Origin: Gadus chalcogrammus
Lineage: Eukaryota; Chordata; Actinopteri; Gadiformes; Gadidae
DNA: 64,000 nt
Direction: 5' to 3'
Assembly (NCBI RefSeq): GCF_026213295.1
Contig: NC_079412.1
Coordinates: 3,799,813-3,863,812 of the forward strand
The notes beneath the pieces are model-generated. The model did no database searches. It was given only the letters and a program-made list of their open reading frames with translations, and was not told the origin of the DNA. This document shows positions 50,828-62,836 of the stretch, in pieces. How positions within the stretch are numbered: position 1 is the first letter of the stretch; each line of letters opens with the position of its first letter. The translations under genes were made by a program, and so were the position numbers.

Positions 50828-51079
50828 ATGACCACTGATCAAGACTTGTCTGTCGACGGCCAATCAGCTGTCGCTTTGTTTGCTGTAAAGGGTATTGACG
50901 TAACGTCTAGCAAGGATAAAGGAGTACTGAAGGTATGAGTGGCGTTCCCTAGTATCTCATGTGTTAACTTTAAAATACACACATTCACTGTTGAGCTAAC
51001 TGACAAAATTATAAATAACTTTATGGCTATTATATTGTATCTGATTCCATATAGTAAATATACACATACACAATCACAC

Positions 51080-51166
<87 letters not shown>

Positions 51167-54100
51167 AGTGTCTGTGGAGAAGGGAATGAATGGATTTCAT
51201 CATTGCAGATAGTGAAGGTCCAGGGCGTAGATGGAGACAGGCCCATGCTTGGGGACAGGGTTACCCTGCACTACACGGGTAAACTGCTCAACGGGCAGAA
51301 GGTGGACTCCAGTTTAGATCGCAAGGAACCCTTTTCATTCAGTTTAGGAAAGGGTAAGTGACTCATAATAATAATAATAATGTCCCAAGCGATGATATCT
51401 TTGCAATGGCATGTAGCTTAGGCTCTAGACGTATTCAACACTGAGCCATTCCACAGGGCAAGTGATCAAGGCGTGGGACAGCAGTGTGATGACGATGCAG
51501 AAGGGAGAGGTGTGCTCACTGCTCTGTCGTCCGGATTACGCCTATGGAGCCCCAGGGAACCCACCAAAGGTTCCCCCAAACTCAACCCTACTGTTTGAGG
51601 TTAGTATAGTAACCTGAGTATAGTTTTAGTATAGTATGGATGCCTTGACGTCACTACAACAATACCTGACACACAAAGGGAGTGTGCTGGTTGTGTATGG
51701 GTAGAGAGGGAGAGATTTCCCCTGAACGTGGAGCTCTTCTTGATGGTGTATCGGCAGGTTGAGCTGCTGGACTTCCAGGGCGAGATGCTCACAGAAGACG
51801 GTGGAGTAATGCGGAGGATCAAGACCAAGGGAGAAGGCTTCACCAACCCCAACGACGGGGCTACTGTCGATGGTAAATCTCTTCTGGTATTTAACCGACT
51901 TTCATAAATACATACTGCGTTGTTGTTTTTTGAGTGCCAATGTTGCTTTAGAGAATCGATCAGGAAGGATTGGTTGATCTGTTGTTCCCTTCACAGTGCA
52001 CCTGGAGGGGAGGTGCGAGGGCCAGCTGTTTGACTCCCGGGATGTGTGTTTTATTGTGGGAGAGGCGCAGGACAAGGGCGTCCCACTGGGAGTGGACCGG
52101 GCCATGGAGAAGATGCAGAAAGGAGAGTGCTGTCTACTTCAGCTTAAATCCAAGTACGCCTCGAGCATCAACATGTGGCCCCTCATCGATTTCTGCTACA
52201 GTATTTACTTCATATTAAAGGCCCACTATGCAACTTTTTAAGCCAAAATTACATTAAGTATGCAGGTTGAGAGTTATGCTGATGGTTCTGCATCCATTTC
52301 TGGGTCGATTGGTGGGTGTGTCATTTTCCCATGTGGCCTCTACAGTGAAAAAGCGCATATGCAACTTGATGTGTTCGGACCGAGCGCTTCCGGATGTGAC
52401 GCGGCGGAAGTATCCTCGAAAATGTAGTCAGATTGTAGTTTCGAAAATGCTTTACGGCACAGACACACACCCAAACATGGCACCGGCTAGATATAAACAG
52501 CCAGTTGCGAGGCAATTTGGCTTGATTTACCTTAATATAACAGGCTAGGAGTCATTGCGATGGTTCCATTATACATTTTTGTTCGATTGTTCGTTGTTTC
52601 AACTCCCCCTTGCGCATCTTGGCGGAGAAAATGAATATGTTTCTGCCGGCGACCCGCCCCCCACTCTCGCGGGAGTCTCGGGTCTCGCAAAGTAACGAAT
52701 TGCTTTGCGGCACAGACCCCCAAACACGGAACCGGCTCGATATAAACACAAGTAACTAAGGGATTGTTACATTCATCATAGATCAGCCGACTAAAAAGAG
52801 ACAGAGAAACCCAATGTCGGAGGAACAGAAGAAGATAAAGGGGAGACTGACCGACAGAGAGGCCAGACACGAGTAAACGTTGGGCAAGCTTTTCAGGAAT
52901 AGCGTGAACTGAAAGAAAAAGAAGACTTCAAATCAGACTCCGTCTTGGCCGTGTTGCTTTTGAAATTGAAAGTACCCTTGGGTGAACTTTGTCCTCGTGG
53001 TATTCTTGATGTTGATAGTCTCTGTACAAATGTGTTTGCTCAACCATTTTGTTGTGAGCCCTGTAAAAATTGTTTTCTCGACCGTTTTGTTGTGCCCTGT
53101 ATGTTTCTAGCTTGCTTGGTTGCAGCCATATAAACACCTTTGTTTCCATTGGTGTTTTGCTGTTCGTCTGTCTCGTCCCCCAGATACAGACTGAATCCCC
53201 GAATCCAGGTTCTTGTTTATTTAGATTATTATGTTGGCCAACACTCTCACACTGATTGTTCTGTTCAACCTAAGATAAAACAATTATAATCTAGGATATA
53301 AATTCTCCCCGTCAACTATAAAAAGGATGGCTTTATGTTTATTGCAATACAAATACACCATTTTAAAAATGTATAACCTTGCCTACACTTTATGAACATT
53401 TACTTCTGACATGGCTCCACGCATTCGCCGGCTTCTTTGAAAACAAATGCACATGGCTCGCGTAGAAGTGCATGGGGAAGGGTCGTCAACGAGTTGTTAC
53501 GACAGTGTTGTAAAATATCTACTACGAAGCTGTAGGGGGCGCTGTGTAGAGAAATGTGCGTGCCAAAACCAAGAAAACAGCGAAGAAATTCCCGAAGTTG
53601 CATAGTGGGCCTTTAACTCACGCTGTCCTTGTCTCCATGCCCATAAGAAACACTTCAAGGCGTAAGTTTGACCTAAAAGCATAGTTTGATAGATTGAGTG
53701 ATTTTTCTTTGTTGCTAGGTATGGCTTTGGGAGAGAAGGTAAGCCAGAGTTAAAGATTGGACCAAACAAAGACATGCTCTATGAAGTTACCCTCAGAGAC
53801 TTCAAAAAGGTGAACCTGCTTTAGAGACGGACGGAGATGTTTTCCACAGCCATTAGAAATAATTTTCAATTTTGATGTTAAGTAAATTAAGTGAATAAAT
53901 GCATGCCAGTAAACATCAATATCAGTTACCATTCAGATTGTAATGTTATGCTATCCTCCGTGTCTCCTCAAGGCCAAAGAATCATGGGAAATGGACTTGA
54001 AAGAGAAACTTGAACTGTCTGCTGAAGTTAAGCATAAAGGGAATCAGTATTTTAAGGTAGACTCGCCTACGTTTCTTATACTTGCCGTAACTAATCAAAG

Positions 54101-57100
54101 AACCAATGGATCAGCTGACGCCTCCTCTGCGCGCGGCTAGGCGGGCTTCCTCCAGCAGGCCGTCATCCAGTACCAGCGCATCGTGTCCTGGCTGGAGATG
54201 GAGTGTGGCGTGGGAGAGGAGCAGCAGAGGAAGATCCAGGAGTTCCTGCTGCTGTCCCAGCTCAACCTGGCACTGTGCTACCTACGGCTGCAGGAGTTCT
54301 CCCACGTGGTGGACAACTGCAACAAGGTATGCCACTGCACATCTGTGGTCAGGGGCGGAGTGGGGCACTAATAGCCACTGGGAGAATCCTCCCCGGTCCG
54401 GCCCTCCCCCCACCCCCCCTCCCCCCCACACGTTAGGGTCGCCACAGTATTAACGGTGTTGAGGCCAACACCTATTACTCAACACCGGCAACACCGTTTT
54501 TTCTTTTTTCAGTAATAAAAAAAAAAATCGGTAAAAATGAATGATATAATTAAGAAAAAAAAAAAGTGTAAAATAGGCCACAGTTCTGCTCTGTGCCGAA
54601 GAGAATTGGCGCTCCGAGAATTGGCGCACTTCCTTACAAGACCGGTAACCATAGCAACAGCGGTAAACAATAACGTCAATGGTGGAGCTCTGGCAAATTC
54701 TGTCAATTCACCTGCACAACTCGTTAATGCCTGACTTCGGAATAAATCCGTTATTTTTGAGCACTTAGATGCATCCCCCTCCAGCATCCGCTTCTTCTTT
54801 ATTCTGGCCTTTTCAGCCCCTACTTTCTCTTTTCTCTTCTTGCCTTCCTTGAGTGCCACAACAAGCAAAAGCAAGCAACCATGAACTTGGTCGCCTTCTC
54901 TGTCTGACGTGTCTTTAGGGTCATGCCATTATGCTGCGTTTTAATATCCATTCGCCTCGGAGGTCCGAGGACGTTGCCTAGCGACACGCACAAACACGCC
55001 CCTTTTCCTCGGACGGCAAACTCGCCATCTCGGTTGAACTCAGTGGTGACCGAGCAAAATTCCGAGACAGAATTCAAGATGGCTGCGCCCAGTGTGACTT
55101 GAAGTATGAACTGTTTTCATTGTGCTTGGACCACTTTGGTGGTTTAAATGGCAATTTTAATCACTCGTATTACTGCAATACCTTACTGCGTCCGTATCTC
55201 TGCCTATGGCCTATAGGCTACTTATTTTGGAGCGCTTGGTCCTCTGCCAATGCTAACGCGACAACAGCTTTCCGGGTGGCGTCCATGTTTTCCTCCAACA
55301 ACCGAGCGAAATAATAAAACGCTTGAAGTGTGGGCGTGGCGTCAGATCCGAGTCGGTTCGCAGAGAATACTGGAACGCAGCATAATCGTGGGGCCGCTCA
55401 TATATCCCCCTACATTTCCGAAAATGGACTTGACCTGCAAGCTGTTTATTGGATAAACGCATTTCCCGATCCCAGGAGTCTTTGCTCCATTCTACGTCAA
55501 TTCAAGAACAAACAAATTAAAGTAAACTGTAGTTCGTATCATTTATTTATGGCCATGAAAGTTCTGTTACGCCTGAGTAATGAAGAATTAAACGAAGTAA
55601 AAAATATATATATATTAAAAAAAAAACATGAATGAGACATAGAGTAAGCAAGTGGTATAAATATTGGATGTTCTCAGGACATATATTGTTTGTTTCGGAG
55701 ATTTTTACGGCGTCTTGACGGGGAATAAATTATGCTCAGGGCCGGCTTGCAGACGTCTCGCGGCCACTCACAACTGTGGGCGGTCCAACTGACTTCAGGG
55801 GCCGCTCACAATTGTGGGCCGGTCCACCTGACCTCGCTGGCCGGCCGGCCGACCGGGAAAATCTCCCGATCGTCCCGACGGCCAATCCGCCTCTGTCTGT
55901 GGTATGCCATGCAAATGTAACAGTTCATCTACCGATCACTGAGGCCTCTCAGGAGGCCACTTATCAGACGCAAGCGAGTTACAGCTGAGCAATGAACAAA
56001 GCACATAATCGATCATTTGTTCAGAAAGGCCAATCGATTGATGTAGCAAAGGATAGCTAGGAACATTTTCTTCTTTTTAACATGAGTGCCCATGACTGTT
56101 AGTTCAAAGGGACATATTATGCCAACGGGTGTGAGTGTGATTAGCCTTACAAGCCATTTTGAAAATCTGCCCGATACGACATCGCTTGTGGGCGAGCCCA
56201 CCTAGATCGGTGCTGGATAGATAAGTCTACCAGCCTACCCAGTGGACTGAAGTAAACGTTGCTCATCTATCTAGGTGGACACGCCCACTAGTGATGTCAT
56301 ATGGGGCAGATTTTCGAAACGGCTTGTAAGGATAATCACACTCACACATGGTGGTGTAATATGTCTCCTTTAAACTTCTCATGACATGCACATCAACAGA
56401 CGCAGCTGGCCTGCTGCTAAAGCAAATACCGAAGGCCTGAAGGAAACAGGCTTTTAGGATTCCCTATGATTGTTGCTTTGTTTGGTATGTAGTGAATAAG
56501 AATAAGAATGTGTTGTGAATAAGAAGTTGTTCAAACTGTCCTTTTTGTGTGGTGGTTACTGCAGGTGATTGAGCTCGACGCGACGAACGAGAAGGCGCTG
56601 TATCGCCGGGGCGAGGCCCGTCTCTGCCGTAACGAGTTCAGTCTGGCCATGGCCGACTTCCGCCAGGTGCTGCAGGTCAACCCGTTGAATCGGGCGGCCC
56701 GGGCTCAGATTACCATCTGCCAGCACAAGGTCAGGGAACACCAGGAGCGGGACAAGAAGATCTACGCCAACATGTTCCAGAAATTCGCGGAACACGATAA
56801 AAAAGTCAGTGAATTCCATGGGATGAATGAACAGTGTGTAGAATAGTTTTACGCCATTTTCCTTTTTCATAGCAAATGTTTATGTTGTGTGGTCCTGAAG
56901 ACCTTTGACAATAGTTGTTAAGGAACGTATCGTCTTCATACGAAGATTGATACCAATGTAATGTAAATGTCCAACTAAATTAAATTTCACCATTTATTTG
57001 CCCGTATAAAATATTGAGTAGCCTACATCAAAGGAAAGACATGCTCCACATATTGTAGTTAGATGACTTTGCGATTGCTTTTAAGTGGCAATGCAATTTC

Positions 57101-57529
57101 AGATAACATTCAAGGTTTGCATTATAATCGTATGTATATTTGGGGCTCATTAATTTAGAGAAATTAAACTTTAAATAAATTGCATCTGCAAAAATATGTG
57201 TCCAATTAACTTTTACAAGTTTCTGTTGTAGTATACTGCCACCTAGAGTCCATTCAGTGGTAAATCATAGTTGGGACAGGGATTTATATAAGAACCCACA
57301 ATCCTATTCAGCAAATCATAATTTACATTTCATACAAATGTTGTATTTCAGCAACTCTCTCCTTAAACAATGACTAAAGCAAGGTGCATGGATCTTGAAT
57401 TTAAAGTACTATTCCGTATTTCCTTGTGCTGTGCAGGTTGGGAAGCAGAAGCGAAGGAAGGATGAAAGTGTAAAAAGCAACGGGGAGGTGGGGAGTAAAC
57501 GGAGACGCAGGAGTCAGGAGAACTCCTGA
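50828..57529 (+). CDS. fkbp5: FK506-binding protein 5 (FKBP51)
   Basis: Coding exons are 50828-50932, 51209-51353, 51457-51599, 51758-51872, 51997-52153, 53719-53809, 53973-54056, 54141-54326, 56565-56804 and 57437-57529. They total 1359 nt (452 residues; human 457), with exon sizes and phases like human FKBP5. Residues about 36-138 are the FK1 peptidyl-prolyl isomerase domain (Y57, D68, F77, V86, I87, W90 and F130 conserved). FK2 follows, then three TPR repeats with the clamp residues that hold the Hsp90 C-terminus (KALYRRGEA). FKBP51 is a cytosolic and nuclear Hsp90 co-chaperone that restrains steroid-receptor signalling and is itself steroid-induced. HLEGRC and the 452-residue length favour FKBP5 over FKBP4. 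Odd points are Val67 instead of Phe, Pro119, and a basic C-tail. Exon 9 uses a GTCAGT donor. Introns carry CA repeats and mobile elements. Confidence 0.94.
51061..51163. repeat. (CA)n microsatellite in fkbp5 intron 1
   Basis: About 40 or more CA units end 45 bases before fkbp5 exon 2 (51209). It takes the place where a branch site and pyrimidine tract would be expected to start. Confidence 0.97.
52219..53612. mobile_element. TTAA-target element in fkbp5 intron 5
   Basis: The ends AGGCCCACTATGCAACTT and AAGTTGCATAGTGGGCCT are flanked by TTAA (52215-52218 and 53613-53616). The 1.4-kb body has two related inner stretches ('ggcacagac', 'ggcaccggctagatataaac' and 'ggaaccggctcgatataaac') and no transposase. 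It fills most of the intron 52154-53718. Confidence 0.9.
54350..55895. mobile_element. hAT element in fkbp5 intron 8
   Basis: The ends CAGGGGCGGAG and CCGCCTCTG are an imperfect inverted pair. Eight bases, TCTGTGGT, stand on both sides (54342-54349 and 55896-55903). The subends share 'ggtccggcc'/'ggccggc' and 'gggagaat.ctccc' words. A second palindromic element (TATGCTGCGTT ends, 54930-55384) lies inside. It starts only 24 bases after exon 8. Confidence 0.88.
54930..55384. mobile_element. Palindromic MITE nested in the intron 8 hAT
   Basis: The ends TATGCTGCGTT and AACGCAGCATA are exact complements. A TA target is possible. The body has 'cctcggaggtccgagg' and 'tcagatccgagtcgg' words and no protein. 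Confidence 0.55.
56106..56372. mobile_element. Palindromic MITE, copy A, in fkbp5 intron 8
   Basis: The ends 'gggacatattatgcc' and 'gtaatatgtctcc' enclose inverted arms of about 100 bases ('gtgtgagtgtgattagcc', 'gtgggcg'). The same family is at 63561-63820. The tip also resembles that of the large element 5757-10990. Confidence 0.75.
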
Positions 57530-57847
57530 TCTCAAATACTCTGAGGAAGGGCAGGCCTTTCCTTTCCTAGCCCATCATAACACTCGTCGCTTCGGAGGTT
57601 TAGATACGGGATCTCTGGAACGTTTTGGTTCAGAAGATATGATGGAATCGGCTGAGCAGAGCGAAGGCATGTCATTGATTTTTGAACTCCACATTCTCGT
57701 CATCATATCACCCATATGCCTTTGGCATTCAATCTTTTTTGGGCATCTGTCGGTAAGTGCAATGTCCGTCCTTGGGAACAGAAATATTTGTGGCATTTTT
57801 TTCAAAACAGAATCGTAATTTTTTTTTGTTGTGCTATACCAATTGTA

Positions 57848-57926
57848 AATAAATGGCCCAATCATTTTATACTCCCTAGAAAACTTGATAAAGTCAATAA
57901 AACATATTCACCACATGCACAATAAA
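57848..57926 (+). terminator. fkbp5 polyadenylation signals
   Basis: Three AATAAA hexamers (57848, 57896 and 57921) follow the fkbp5 stop by 320-390 bases. The 3' UTR would be about 0.4 kb. No other gene starts in this stretch. Confidence 0.5.
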
Positions 57927-57929
57927 AGA

Positions 57930-60900
57930 ATCATGACTTTTGAATTTAACCGTTTTCATTCTAGAAAACCACAAAACAAAACATTCTAACGGTTGTATTG
58001 TTGAACATGGTTAACGAATGCTGCCTTTGTACCTTTCTACAAAACTACTGGTACATACTGTTGCATGCTATTGTCATCGTTGTAAGCTTTAAATATGAAT
58101 TGTCGAAACCACAATGCTATCTCAATGCATCTTAACTTTTTTTTGTTATGCCCTCTTCGTAAGTCTCCAGACTTTGTTCATGAATTCTGAATTCTGCGCT
58201 TAGATGTCTGATGCTTTGGACTTAGATTGTAATTCCACCGCTGTTCTCTCGCCAAAAACAGGCATCATCAGATATGAGCCTGGATGAGATTTGCACCCTG
58301 AATTTGCTTTATTAATTTGACGTAAAACAATCTAAATTGGTGTCTTAAGTAGTGACAATGGTGTAAAAGGAAAGGAACTATGTGTGTTATTAGGCTACTT
58401 TTTTTATTTGCAAGGGAAGTGCTGCTGTTAAACAAAACCTTTTTGTTAGCAATGTCACTTTAAGATATGATGGTGTTGTTGTGGTAAAGAGCACAGCAGC
58501 CATTTTTGATATGACGTGGGATACTAGTGACCACTGAATCTATGTTGGCCGTCGATATTTGGGATGCTAACCCTGCTCTCGCACCATGGGGTAGTTCGGG
58601 GGGATTAGCAAGCAGAAAGTGTTACCTTGATTACATAGGATACTGATGAATATTTGTGAGATACTTTTGTTTTCTTCGTCTGTCTGTCAAATTTTATTTC
58701 CATGGCTTTTTATTTTGTGGGCTTATTTTGACCTGGCCGTTTATTTAAGTATTTGTAGTTCAGTATGGTCTATAGGCCTACTGTTGTGTAACAAACTTTA
58801 TTAAGGGCTTTTTTTTAACCAAATTGTTCAATGAATTGCTTTTGAGTCAGTGTAAAGCTGATGCACTTTCCAGATATTAAAACATTTCCTCGCAAATTAA
58901 TGAGATGAAACAATAAATCAGACCCAAATTTCAAATGACTCGGTTATTTTAAGAAATTGACAACATGTCTGATCTCCCTGCTCTTAATTTAACTTGTGAT
59001 TCAGCGTTACATTTAAAAAAAACATGCTAATTTTAAGGGTACATAACCCTATAGAAGAAAGCTTTAAAAGTGCTTGAATATTAAATGCATTGATACGATT
59101 TCAGTCCAATTTCAAAGCAGTTATAGACGTTTAAACGTCCAAAAAGGACAATAATTATTTGAAAAATCATTAGTACCTTTATTGCTGTGAAAAAAGAGTG
59201 ACATCTATAAGAAGTACAACCATGATAAAAATAATCATAAACATCAAGAGAAACACATACAGTATTTTTATACAAACTACTGTTCAACTCTTATATGAAC
59301 AATATCTATATTTTCATACACCCATGACTTGATATTAGAACTGAATATTAAGGCACCAGAGCTGTGCAACATGTTTGCATTGTCCTGGAGACTCAAGGTT
59401 CCTACTTAGTAAGATAAGATATGTTTATCTGCTGGTTGCCCCGTAGTTCATCAAGGAGTGTCATTATCACAATATATATTTTTATAATTAAGCACATTCA
59501 CATTTCATCTTCTGTAGGTAATATTTAAAGGTCGAAAAGAGTTGAAATTAAGCAGCACAAATAAGCATCTTCTCTGTACGCCGTGATTGACGAGCAAGAT
59601 GGTTTCGCTGAATGATTTAGGGAAACCATCTTGCTCGTCAATCACCCTGATTCGCTTGAAATGACCCAGAAGCTTTGTTCAAGGGGGCGTATTATGGAAA
59701 GGCCTCATTCTTGGCCCTTCCACTTGTTCCTCATGTCGATCATGACTTTAGTAGAGGAAAATCTGAAATCTTGAATTTCTTGAGTCTCATTCTGAAGTTT
59801 TGTTGTAATTATCTGTTAATAAATGTAATTTACCACTATGGATGCATTAAGAGGTCTATGTGTTGAGAAACTTTGCCTACGTGACTATATCAAAGCTCCT
59901 GATTGGCGTTGGTTCAACTGATTTATTCTCTAGCTAGATCCATAAAAATTTGACCATGATGGGAGTAAAATTAATGTTTCTTTTTTGCCAAACGAATGAT
60001 CACGTTTAATGTCATGGGACCTTACTGCTGGTTAAGGAGCGGTGGTCAGATTTACAGTAAACTTCAACTCGTTAAATGTGCTCGTTAGCATAACCCCCCC
60101 CCCCCCTTCAAAACCTGCCAGTTTTTTTAGTGCAGGAAATGAGACTACAAAAGCTGGCTTTATCATATTTCATATATAGACTTCACAAATGTCTTTTGAA
60201 GACCCCAGGGAACCGTTTTAAGTAGCCGTTAAAATGTATAATACAGAATCTTAAGATCTATCTCTGCACATACAGTTTATATATATCTGGTATTCTCATA
60301 CATTAAAGTCGCTGTAAGTAAAATTAAGAACTATTATTAGAGTGTATATGTAAGAAATGGCACAGCCATCAGTCACCATTAGGGTGAAATGCGCTATGAA
60401 AACACCTGTTCTAGACTGAAAGAGTCTTAGTATTTTTCTACGCTTATCTCATTCATAAAGCATAAAAGGCAAGATAATGATAGTACTCCTAAGAGTAGAG
60501 AAGAAATTCTCCCAGTGTCAGAGCTGAGTATTATGGGGTAGCTTCTGGTCAGCCTTGGTCCCTCTTACCACCAAAGTACGATTTCTGATCTCTTGTGTTC
60601 TCTGAGCTGTGAGGCAGTAAATAGTCCCCGGTTAAACATCACAGATTTGAGCAAGAAGAAGAGAAACAGGAGACATCCCCCTTCTCTATGGCAGAGTGGG
60701 AGAGGGCCAGGATATATCAAGATACAAATATTTAACTATACCAAATATACCTGTTTATCCAAACATATATATACAGTATGCTAGCATTTTATCAACCCCC
60801 CCCATCTCCAAAATATACATCTTCATCTCCTCTAACATCTTTTCCCCAGTATGTTTGACTTTCATAGGGTTCACATCTTTTCACATGCATACACTACTAT

Positions 60901-61585
60901 GTCTTGGCACTTGACTTGGTTTAAAAAACGCAATGTGGCCCTCGAGCCTAAATAGTTCTCTTTGGTCACAACAAAACACAGCAGAGTGAGAGAAAGGAAT
61001 TCTCAGCCTTCCTCATCATGCATCGCTGTAATGTCTATGAACTGGCTAATTGATTCCTTTGCACATTATTCCCAGTAGCATGGTTACTGGTTAATATGAT
61101 CGTTAAGGCACATTGTAATTACGCTAATGCTAATCACGTGTTAAAATAATTGTTACCTTTAGCTCTAAAACGACTGAAATGATTTTGCAGTTTGACGGTT
61201 CTTCTTCTGTGGTATTTCTTTTTTCTGCATGATCATTTCCGTTAGTTGCCTATATTATTGATCTAGCAGTATTCACGTTATCGTTCTTGATACCATCTGA
61301 TTACAGAATTAACACCATAAAAACACTGGTCGGATACAGCCTAAAACATTGTAGTTGTACTGAAAAACAAACCAAATATGTGTAATTTTACTTTTGTAGA
61401 GCACGTCGGTCTCAAATGTTACAATTTCCTCCATTTTCAGATTTGAAATTCCCGCCCCCTCTGCTAAGTAGACAAGATCGTTTTGAGTGCGCCACCTGCT
61501 TCCAGTGCACTGCGTTTTGGCACACTCTCCGTTTTTGCGCAAAGTGCACTCAAAAATGTAAGTGTAGGTATAGAAGTGCGCGATT
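57930..61585. other. Intergenic region between convergent fkbp5 and the SLC6 gene
   Basis: AT-rich, with a 24-bp perfect hairpin at 59583-59645 and a short C run at 60095. It must hold the SLC6 3' UTR on the minus strand, whose end I cannot place. No further gene is seen. Confidence 0.55.
59583..59645. ncRNA. Perfect 24-bp hairpin, possible small-RNA precursor
   Basis: Arms 59583-59606 and 59622-59645 are exact complements with a 15-base loop. The size is like a short pre-miRNA, but true precursors usually have mismatches, and nothing here matches a miRNA known to me. It may be a local inverted duplication. Confidence 0.15.
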
Positions 61586-62671
61586 TCAGACACAGCATGA
61601 GAGTTCTGTTAAATGGTATTTCGATTCCACATTCTCCATTGCTTTAGCTTGTCGTGTCAACTGCAGGTCATCTGATGGGGTGCACAGCTTAGAGATCCTC
61701 TGCAAGGAAGAAAAGAAAAGAAGACCCATAGGTCCCGGTAAACGACCTATGCTCTTCCCTGTTCACACACGCAGCTTTCCCGTTGGGCAAATTGATGAGG
61801 GAACGGCTGGGTCGAGGGACAGTTGACAGAGGGCGCTAGTGCAACACCTGTGGATTCATACCGCCAGAATACTTGCCCACTGAGAGGAGCACCCTTATTT
61901 GGGCATCTGTCAGGTTTTCAGCCTTTCTTGAATAAAGGAGCTAGTTTGCAAACAAAATTTGTTGCATTGATATTGTTATGAAATCCCCCGAAAAGCATTG
62001 GCACGTTCAAACACATTATCAGCCGAATATTGTAATTGCCTCTTATTTGTGTTCTAATTTACAACACAGCATAAACGTTAGCGTTCAGGGAATGTTAACA
62101 GGTGTTGAGCAGGTATTTCCAGTCATGCATGAAATTGACCCCATGCAGGGAATGTTATGGAACATTGCAGGGAAACACTGCATGTGTGAAAGGGGCTTAT
62201 GTTGCTGACAATGAAGATACAAAAAAAACAAGAGACCATAAAGAAACTGCTTACTTTTCTTAGTGTGCCGGGTGTGATTGCAACCTTGAAAATCATCCAA
62301 AGGGGCACTATTAGGGTGGAGGACAGAGTGAACCACCAGCCAAGAAGAATGCCCCACCATGGATAGTCTAACGTGTTGTTAAACTTCAGGGGAGTGTACT
62401 TCACCAAGGAGAACACAAACGTTGCCTTAACAAGTGAGAAGAGAGAAAGACACAAAAAAGCTTCATGGGTTTTTGGAAATTGTATCGTGCCAAAGTTTAA
62501 ACAGACAGATCTTGTGTTTTGGCACAAAACAAGGATGTAAACTAATTTGGGAGAAACGATCACAACTTACAATGCAGATAACTGGAGTCACATATTTCAA
62601 ACAGTACTTGATAAGGGGAAATGGTCTGTATCCGATCATGTCCTCTATGATGTCATAAAAACGGTCCGCGC
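61586..62671 (-). CDS. SLC6 neurotransmitter-type transporter, last three coding exons (partial)
   Basis: Exons on the minus strand are 62671-62571 (101 nt, [17 protein letters not shown]), 62425-62255 (171 nt, [14 protein letters not shown]) and 61699-61586 (114 nt with the stop). Junctions are AG acceptors and GTAAGT or GTAAGC donors, all in phase. The protein part covers the end of extracellular loop 5/6, the last two membrane helices and the cytosolic tail, which ends TELSCCV. SLC6 proteins are Na+/Cl- coupled symporters. These motifs fit the GABA/betaine/taurine/creatine group, most like GAT2 (slc6a13) or slc6a12/slc6a6 by eye, but I cannot choose among them. The preceding exons are not found up to 64000, so the gene continues off the window. 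It converges on fkbp5. Confidence 0.9.
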
Positions 62672-62836
62672 CTGTGGGATGATAGAAAACATTGAGCCAA
62701 ATGAATAAATGAATGAATCCTATAGCCTTGAGACAATCCTTATCAAATGACCTGTAGCCAAACATTCTGTTTGGCTACAGATCAGTGTTAACCTTTAGCC
62801 GCCCACATCCATTTCCTGAAATAAAAATGCAGACGG

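Noticed and set aside
53810..53972. Possible extra fkbp5 exon
   Set aside because: The neighbouring exons join in phase without it and human FKBP5 has none here.
50828..57529. fkbp4 rather than fkbp5
   Set aside because: The 35-codon first exon, the HLEGRC word in FK2 and the synteny with srsf3 and rab44 fit fkbp5, although Pro119 is FKBP52-like.
61416..61826. A 136-codon plus-strand frame
   Set aside because: It is antisense to the last SLC6 exon, which has splice signals and homology.
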